Shown here piece after piece: positions 55,501-64,000 of a stretch of 64,000 nt of DNA. How positions within the stretch are numbered: the first letter of the stretch is position 1; each line of letters opens with the position of its first letter. Made by a program: the position numbers and the translations under genes. The notes under the pieces were generated by a model. That model had not been told where the DNA came from, did not search any database, and saw nothing but the letters and a program-made list of their open reading frames with translations. Source of the stretch: Lottia gigantea (lineage: Eukaryota > Mollusca > Gastropoda > Lottiidae); the NCBI RefSeq assembly GCF_000327385.1, contig NW_008709715.1, positions 4,114,345 through 4,178,344 of the forward strand. The letters run 5' to 3'.

Positions 55501-58500
55501 CCGAAAGGAAACTTCTAAATATTAGGCAAAATTTCTCCTTCATAATCAATTGTAAAAAGTCTTGGTGCGCTTTCCACAACATCTTAAACAACTGTTGTGT
55601 CAGTAGTTAAAAGTTAAATATCAGTGGTAAATGTATTGTAGTGACAATTATGGATTAAACTTGAAGACATAAAACATAGAAGTAGGAAGTATAGAATGAC
55701 ATGAAAACTATTATTAAACATTTCACTTTTACCTGAGATAGATAATGATAACATAGTTTAGTTTACAATATAAACAATAGGTACAGTCTGACATTATCTC
55801 TCTAACAAGTCATATTGTATATATTCTCTACATACCTGTCTGCATTCATCATGCCTTTATCCACACAATCTAAACAGCTGTCTGCAATCATGCCTGGATT
55901 TCAAGACTTTTTAACAACAGCACAAAGGTTCACACTTTTAGGATATTCTGATTATGAGCCAACTATAAACTGAACTATGTCCTGTATAAATGCTAATTTT
56001 AACCATTCCCTTTTGATAAATTCCAACCAAAACAAACTTTGTACTTATATCTTGACTGCTATAGCCACCTTTCATCTTCATATGTTATGGAAGTTTGTAA
56101 TTAAATTAATTGCTTGATTGGATTTTATGCTATAGAGCCAATACGGGGCCTCAACAGAAAGTCTGTGAACCCAAAGCCAAAATATTTACAGGCTTACTAA
56201 TGAGGGCTGGGTTGTTAATGCCATAAGCTGTATGCAATCCAAGCAAATAATAGATTGACATTGTGAAGATGATCTTGGAGCTGATCAATTCAATTCTAGA
56301 ATCCCTAAATACGTTTCACAAATGTGCCTAGTTAGAAATCTTAGTGATATACATAGAAATGTATCCCCCATCATTCTGGATCTCAGATCTTAAAACTGAC
56401 TAAACCAATGCCCTGTGTGTTACAGACTATGCACGTTAAAGATCCCTCAACAGTTATAAAAAAAGGAGGCTCATGCTGCTGCCCTGGCAAAATACCCCTC
56501 ATTGCAAACTGCATGGCGTTTCACCGTCTTCAATAGCTCACAGGTGCAGAAATATAGGAGGTAAAACTCTATTCATTTCATTTAAACTGACTGTTGTGTT
56601 ACTACGTAATTGGTTGAACAATATTTATATATATACAGTAAGTATAAAGAGGAAGTCAATGTGAACTTTATATCAATGATTCATTAATCATTTGTTCAAG
56701 TTTAAATTACATCAGTACTTAGATATATAACTCAATTAAATAACAATTTACTTGTAGTTCACATTGACACTTTTGAAAAACTTTTTATCATCTGATAAGA
56801 ATAAATGCAAGGAAAGGACAGTTCTAACCATACAAAAAATATAGATATTGTTGTTTTAACATACTAATGATTTCAGCAAATTTGCCAGCCATGTCTGATT
56901 GAAGTTCTAAAACTGTGTAGTAATTTGTTTAATATATTATATAAAGACCCCGTCCTATAAACCATGTTATAACAAGATTGTCTTGTACAAAAGAATCATA
57001 TCTTTATATTCAGATTGACCTTAATCCATTTGTTAACTTACTTATGAAATAGAGACTCCACCCAACAGACAGTGTGATGTTATGAAAGATCCTTTTCATT
57101 ACTTGCTCAGTCACCTATTGTTAATTTAACAATATAATGTTACCTTTTTAAACTTCATTAAAGGATAGTCTCTAACTTACACATAATTTGCTGATGAGAT
57201 TTAGAAGTGTACTGTTATGACAAATTGAATTTTTCAGAAAATTTATCAAAGAATGCAAAATAATCTGAATTTAAATATTTCAAAAAATTTTTATGGTAAG
57301 TTTTTATTATCAGATGGAAGAAAATGAAAACTGACTTTTGTAAAAACTTGCTTCATAGCGCAGACATTAGAAGTCAATACACAAGTCTATTACTGCTGCC
57401 CAGCAAACAGAACTAAGTATCAACGCATGAAAAATTCTCTCTGAGATCTGACTTCTGAGTCATCAGTTGTAATAAGAATAAGTTTCCAATAAAGATTTTC
57501 TCATTGACTGCCTTAATAGTACCATTTAGGTCAATAAATTATCGTAGACCAGTAATTGTCAATTTGTAATGAGGAGATGTGGTGACAACATTGATCTTGA
57601 CCGTCACTGACAGTAATCAATAGTTTCAGTATTGGACATGGGTCACCCTGACTAGGATATTAACTCCACAGTAAAAAGACAATTAATCTCTATAATACTC
57701 AGACATTATCAACTGTGAGATTAGTAAAATATTCATAACAGGATCTTTAATAAACATTGGCACCAGAATTTCCTTTATGTTTCCTTATACAAAATTACAA
57801 CATTTGCAAATAGATGACAAAGCCAGAATTAAGGAAAAACAGATCATGCTTTGCACCTAGTGACCTTATGAAAAAACCCTTAAAGAATATTAACAAATGT
57901 TTTGCAGTCTTTTGTCACTGAACTACCAATTTTTACCTTTTACCAAGATCAAAATCAATCTCCTCAAGTTAATAATTAATCAATCTCCAGGGTGTGAAAA
58001 CACATTTAGATAATCTTGCAAGTAGCACAGCACATACCAAAGACAAACATATCCATCCTACTTGATATATGTTAAAAATGGAGATCGACCTATCTACATA
58101 TCTACCAAAAAATCAAACTCAAAATTATGAACACCTGACACTTTACAGAATGCCTTTAAATTGTCTGCAATAGTGCAATGACATATTGAAGAAACCTGCT
58201 TAATGTTGCATGTGATCTTTAATGTTCCAGACAAGAAGGCACTTCAGTTGCAGCAATTCATGTGCTCCATTGACAATCTGATTTTAATTTTGTCATATAT
58301 CACTTCTTTTTTCTGCGCTACACGAACAATATGAGGACTACACATAATTTGAAAAATAAATTGTTTTCGTTTTCCGACATATGATTTATGGAATTCTCCT
58401 TCAATTCAATGGAGTTCCAAACAAACATTAAAAATTAAATAGAAACAATATTTTGCCTAGGGACAAAATAAGTTTCAAATGCTTCAAAAAATAAATGAAT

Positions 58501-60640
58501 TTATAACATGGCACATCTTTGCAAAATGTCATTAAATGCCATAAAAACTGATGATATATAGCTATTGAAGTCTAAACACACCATATTAAAATACCTATTG
58601 ACAATTTAATAAGTAGGTCATCATCACTCAACCATCAGTAATATATACAAAATAACACATATTCTACATAGTTTTCTATTTCATATAGATTGCAATCAAT
58701 TCAACCAATTCAACTTGTTTGAAAGTACAAATGAATCAATAAAATATAGAAAACAAGATAAACACTGACCCAGAAAAATGGAAAAATACTTTTATCAAAA
58801 TATAATTTAATGTTCATAATAACCTTTGAACTGTACCTGGCAAACAGCCAAAATGAATAGAGGTGATGACAAATGTATCCTTGACATCTGTGAAATACTT
58901 TTATAACACATTGAAACTATTGGAGACTATGAGAATATGCTAATGTCAAACACAGTTATTAACAAAATACCTGACAGATATGAGCTTTAAACTTGCAAAT
59001 TTGTACAAGACAAACAACCAAATAAATTTTGCAATCACTTAATATGCACATCTCACCATGTACAATTTTTCCTAGGCAAGTGGGAAATCAAAAACTTCCA
59101 TACTTCTCCTGCCTTATCTTCATCCAGTCATCCGGACTGATATATTTCAATAATACGTTAATCATTATGGGGTGACTGGGTGAGACACTTGTATTCAAAC
59201 CTAAAGATCTTTAGAGTTTACATTGTTATATGTATCAAAATTGTTATATATATATATAGATGTTATTTAGAGACTTTATCAATCTCTTTCAGCTCAGGCA
59301 TTTTCACCGATCGAAGCTAAAGATAAAAAATGTCACATAGCAAGAGAATATGTAAATTCTACTTCAACTATTATACTGCCCAACACATCTCATCAAAATG
59401 TTCCTATTTCTTTCATGTGGTGTTTGATTAAAATATATAATCAGATAAAAATTACTTGCAAACAAAACTTAATTAATATCGTTGTGTAACTATTAATATA
59501 AATAATCATTTTTGTTTTTACATGAGTTTGGCCTAATATGTTTCAATTTGAGACAGCTAATATCATTACTAGTTTTAATTACACTAATAACATTCCATAT
59601 TACACCCATTAATTAGTCAACCCACTCTGACATACATATCAGTAATATATTATGCACACGTCCTAGATCTTGTCTATCAATATCATAAAATAATTTTTTC
59701 ATACAGTATCATAGGTTTCAAACGAAAAATGCTTTCTACTTTGTATTTCTAGATGGACACTGATAGCTCCTATTTAGGTACATAATTCCGATTTCCAATA
59801 ATGTGTCCTGGAATCCAGAGTAACAGGGACAGATTCATCATTTATGGGAGTTGATTTAGATCTTGAATATATGTCAATAGCCTTCAGAATTACCGGTAGT
59901 AGAAATGTAAGAAACTTGCATAATTCCTTCAAAACACGTTAAGCTAAGAATTTCACTATTTCTAATTAACTTTTATATGTGACAGCGTCTCCATAATGTT
60001 TTAAAAATACAATTTAGGTCACTATGCTGAGGTATTGTCACTTGTCAACCAAACAATTCATATTAGGCCAAACAGCAGTCATGAAAGTTTATATATGTTC
60101 AGGTTCTAATCTTTATGTTACGGTATGTCCTTTAAAGAAGTCTTCTCTCTCTCTTTTGGACCACAGTAGAGTCCTTTCATTTCATTAACCACTGCCACAC
60201 TGGGGTGAAATCCCTGGGTTAAAAATGGTAAATAAGGGGAAATGTTGGAACATGAAAAGGGGGGAGGGTATTAGTGCAATGATAATCACTGCCTTGTTGT
60301 TGACTATGTAGGCCTAGGGTAGGCCTATATTAATGCTGTCCTATGCTATGTATGTAGATTTCCAATTTCAGACTTCTTACATGGAAATCAACTACAACGT
60401 TAACACAAGCATTATACAATGGATCTATAAGAAACTCTACAAACTACAACAAAATGCAATTCTTTCAATAGAATTCTTGATTACCTCTCCTCGTTGAGCA
60501 GCAAGTGCTTGCAATATTATTCATATTTTGAAACCGGGTCACCACACCCCGAGCTATCCACCACAACGTTGTATTTCATACACTTTAAATCGTTGTTTTA
60601 TGAACAAATATAACTAAAAAGAAATAAAACTATTCTCACC
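52574..60640 (-). other. WAVE 5' UTR intron (inferred), no gene recognised
   Basis: Upstream of the coding start, the gene strand reads TTTACAG then 23 transcribed bases to the ATG, so a non-coding exon lies further upstream. A plausible donor (AGAG followed by GTGAGAATAG) is at about 60639 on the gene strand, placing exon 1 close to CDC40 and making this an 8-kb first intron. Within it I see only a dispersed repeat at 56425-56565 and short AT-rich stretches. Confidence 0.4.
56425..56565. repeat. Dispersed SINE-like repeat, copy 2
   Basis: Partner of 8990-9130. It contains ATGCACGTTAAAGATCCC, CCTCATTGCA, CTGCATGGCGTT, CACCGTCTTCAATAGC and CACAGGTGCAG on the plus strand. No flanking duplication was identified. 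Confidence 0.5.
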
Positions 60641-60964
60641 TCTAAAATAAACAATGCAAATAATATTCCAATCAGGAAATAATCGTAAAATTCATTATCT
60701 TTCTAACAACATTGTATAGGAAGTGTCAAAATGGCGACATTATCGCAATTTCTCGCAGGTGCACGAGAACTGTGATTCGGAAAGATTCCGGAATAAAATG
60801 AAAGAAAATGGAATGAATAAAACAAAAAATTTAACTAATGACTTTGACTTACCCAATAATACGAATATACCACACCCAACTCCATTATAATATCATTTTG
60901 TGAATTCAAAACTTTAATATTTGTCCAATAACAGTCCGACATTTATTTTCCTCGTTACAGTAAA
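60641..60964. promoter_or_regulatory. Probable divergent promoter of WAVE and CDC40
   Basis: The interval lies between a candidate non-coding first exon of WAVE (donor near 60639, minus strand) and the CDC40 start codon at 60965. It is locally less AT-rich and contains a short reading frame starting ATGGCGACATT at 60732 (14 codons, MATLSQFLAG...), which could be an upstream ORF of CDC40. Promoter function is inferred from head-to-head gene layout. Confidence 0.3.
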
Positions 60965-63864
60965 ATGGCAGCGATGTTGGCTTTACAAAATTACGATAGT
61001 GATTCAAACGAGTCCACGGCATCAAATGATAACAAAACCCCTAAAAATGAAGATGAGATTTGTCATCTGAAACCGATAGATAAAACCAAAGCACCTATAA
61101 CAACTATGTCTCTGAATTCAGCCCCTGTTGTTGCCTCTAAAGTACGAATTGTTTCTGATTTACGTTTGTTTACGTTATTACTCTTAATCCGAAAAATTCA
61201 GCAAGCACACTTAACAAAGTCTTATAGTTAAAAGATATAATTTCTGATTGTGAGATTGAATTTGCAACAATGACCTAATTTTCTGTGCATCTGTTCTTTC
61301 AGGGAAATTTTATACTCTTTCTTATAATATAAATAAGCTTATAGAATGAAAAGCACTAACACGATTTGCTATTTTATAGGATGATGTTCATCTGTCAAGA
61401 ACTTTAGACCCAACCACAAAAGAGATTAAGTTTAACCCCAAATATGACGAACTATATGCACCTCAGGTAAGCATCCTTCACTTATGTGTGAAAGTTTAGT
61501 AAACTTTGAAAAAAAATTATTACTCTAATCAAGCAGCATTTATGTATCTATCCTTCAATATACTGGAATGGAGTTTTTTGTTATGTTATACAGTATCATA
61601 CATCATACATGTTGTAGATTTGATGAAATTTGGATCCAAGTCATTTACATTTTTTCTTTTGTAAATCTGATCTTGATTATTTTACAGGTTGGTCCAGTCA
61701 ACCCATATAAAACTCAACAAGCAAATGCGGTTAAAAACACATTGTCAGGTTATGTTGAACCAGCTCATATTAATAATTTTCATTTTGATAACCAGAGAAA
61801 GACTTTTGCCAGTTATGGTAGGTTCAATATTTTATTTTAATTATGGTTTGAAAAAATATAATGTGTGTCATTATTTAAGTAAGTTTATCCATCATTGTCA
61901 GCCTAAAAAAATCAGGTGGAGAAAAGTAGGGATTACACTCTTATTTCATATTAAAAAAAATACTTTATTTATCAGGTTTATTTTTTTCGTAAAATGACTC
62001 AGTCAAGTTTTGGGGGCAACAGTTCTGAAGTTTATTATCTAATCCAAGGAATGATTCTAAGAAAATTTGATTTATTTATATTCATAGGTTATGCTATTGA
62101 CCCCAGTGTAGACATTACACAGGTTGAAGAGAAAATTATTGGTGATACAATCACAGCTGAAGAAAAGAAAGGTATGAATCTATGATTCATTCACAAACAC
62201 ATCGAACAAAAGTTCAGTCCTTTAAGCAAAATACAAGCCAATTTCAATAACATGCATTTATATTACATATTCACAGTTGTTTCTAATATTTGAAATTTGT
62301 TCAACTCAACATGGAAAAAAAAAATCTTTCAGGTAAATCTCAGTCTTGTATCTCAAAGTCAAGTTTGCTATTAGCCTGGGTACATACACACTAACAAGGA
62401 ATCTAGAATCTAAAAAGCTTTTAAAATAAGGGCCAGATGACCTGTTCCCTAAAATTATGTTTTGGGAACCATATACAATTGTCCTCTACTCATTAACTAT
62501 ATCTAAATATATAATCTGAAAACATAATGTTTTGGTATAACTATAACTTGTTTGTTCTCTTGTATACTATGTCTTGTGAACCATTCCAACAGCAGAATCA
62601 GTTTTGATAGAAGACAATGACAACCTAGTACTACATTTACACTTGTTTTCATTTAGGTGCAACAGTATTTGAAAACCTAATCAAAATAAAGTCATCAGAG
62701 AAGCGTAAGAGAGAGAAGAATAAAGATGCTGGAGATATTGAAGGCTATTTAGGACCCTGGGGAAAATATGTTGATGAACAAACAGTGATGAAACCCAGTG
62801 AGGTAATAAATGTTTTTTTTGCTCCTGTTTTGGGAAAATACTCCGGCCTAATTTATGGAGAAACACTTTTAGAATTACGATGAATAATTTCTGTATGTAG
62901 AAAGAAAAATCTTAATATCTCATTTCCAAACCTTTTTTTTAGGAAGAACAGAAAGATTTAGATGAAATATTAGCCAAGAGAAGTAAAATGAATAAGAAAC
63001 AAGAAGAAAAAGTTGGAGAGGAGAAGACAGTTTTACACAGTAAGTTTTAAGGGGCTTTTAAAACAGCCACTTGTCTTTCTTTTCTGAACTAAAGCTAAAC
63101 TGTTGGATATTTGGACTCTCTGTGTATATATTATTTTGGAGTTACTTAAAAAAAATCATTTGCCTCCCTACTATTTTGTTGATTTCACGAATGGCACTGA
63201 GTATTCTTCCACCCTTTGTTTTCTACAGTTCATCATTGCTGGCCTTTTTCTTTCAGTCAAAGATGCTTATGATTATCAAGGTCGATCCTTCTTACATGCA
63301 CCACAAGATGTTGGTGTTAATTTACGCTCAGACGATCCACCAGAAAAATGTTTTCTTCCCAAAAAACAGATCCATACTTGGACTGGTCATACAAAAGGTG
63401 TTGCTGCTATCAGATGGTTTCCAAAAACAGCTCATCTCTTATTGTCTTGTAGTATGGACTCTAAGATTAAGGTAAGCTTTAAAAAACTCATTGTTGCTTA
63501 ACTGTTATTATTTATTCATGTATGCACCATTATACCTTGCATTTATTCTTAGACTTTTTCTTAGATATAGTTCAGTCATTGAAATCATAACAAGAAAAAT
63601 TATTTCTCTAGCATTATCAAGTTACCCAATGTCTCTTGAGACTTTAGTTCAACTGAGTATGCGTTAATCTTAGTCATTAAATGATGTCACATTCATTATA
63701 TTTTTGGTAATTGTAGATATGGGAAGTATACAATGATAGAAGATGTGTGAGAACATATAATGGACATAAACAAGCTGTAAGAGATATAAGTTTTAATAAT
63801 GATGGTAAAGAATTTCTAAGTTGTGCCTACGATAGATATTGTAAGTTATGGGACACAGAGACAG
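60965..63864 (+). CDS. CDC40: Pre-mRNA splicing factor CDC40/PRP17, 3' part missing
   Basis: Eight exons are present: 60965-61141, 61380-61466, 61688-61817, 62088-62171, 62657-62802, 62943-63039, 63257-63471 and 63717-63864. They give 361 of an expected ~580 residues; the rest lies beyond the window. Start [17 protein letters not shown]. The N-terminal region shows [20 protein letters not shown] and [10 protein letters not shown], both diagnostic of Prp17. The WD40 propeller begins near [20 protein letters not shown], with [31 protein letters not shown] and [14 protein letters not shown] as first blades. Prp17 acts in the nucleus at the second catalytic step of splicing within the spliceosomal C complex. 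All splice sites are GT-AG with consistent phase. The last complete donor here is GTCAGT at 63865. Similarity to the human protein is high throughout, so identification is secure. Confidence 0.97.
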
Positions 63865-64000
63865 GTCAGTAATAATTTTATATCATTGATTGATATATTG
63901 TATCTATCTTTCATTGGGGCTGCATTCAGTTAAAACATTTTCCCACTAATCTAAAGGGCTGGGGTGCAGTTAAGATAGTACCTTGAAATTTTAACTTTTT

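Overview
The window is animal nuclear DNA, roughly two-thirds AT by eye. Its genes are split by GT-AG introns, and the repeats are mostly short non-autonomous DNA elements. The conserved proteins (WAVE, Prp17/CDC40, cytosolic malic enzyme) are metazoan in form. The inverted-terminus elements carrying GTCC microsatellites and tandem cores resemble those of molluscs, so a mollusc or close lophotrochozoan relative is my best guess. This is inference, not a species call.

Layout: (1) 1-2501, minus: 5' part of a secreted protein that looks like a DUF4434/TIM-barrel glycosidase-like family member, with a Tc1/mariner-type MITE in intron 2. (2) 4589-5614 and 9537-10898, minus: two tandem, intronless threonine ammonia-lyase genes. 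The upstream copy has catalytic and ACT regulatory regions; the other has lost the ACT domain. A 270-bp 3'-flank repeat shows that the duplicated unit included flanking DNA, and two foldback elements sit downstream of the full-length copy. (3) 14439-24156, minus: a complete 12-exon NADP-dependent malic enzyme whose last codons run through a 15-base homopolymer. (4) 26234-40468, plus: a 20-exon gene for a protein of about 1143 residues that I cannot name, with a Cys-rich patch, a long basic/proline-rich middle and an EF-hand-like C-terminal region. Its introns hold a minisatellite and two copies of a mollusc-type element. (5) 45692-52550 (5' UTR further upstream), minus: WAVE/WASF actin regulator, with an assembly gap in its proline-rich exon. 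(6) 60965 to the right edge, plus: CDC40/PRP17 splicing factor, 5' eight exons.

The genes do not form an operon or one pathway. Malic enzyme makes pyruvate and NADPH and threonine ammonia-lyase makes 2-oxobutyrate, so both touch 2-oxoacid metabolism, but nothing in the sequence shows co-regulation. Malic enzyme and the unknown gene are divergent over about 2 kb. The unknown gene and WAVE converge over about 5 kb. WAVE and CDC40 probably share a divergent promoter near 60.6-60.96 kb. No rRNA, tRNA, CRISPR or convincing virus-derived element was seen.
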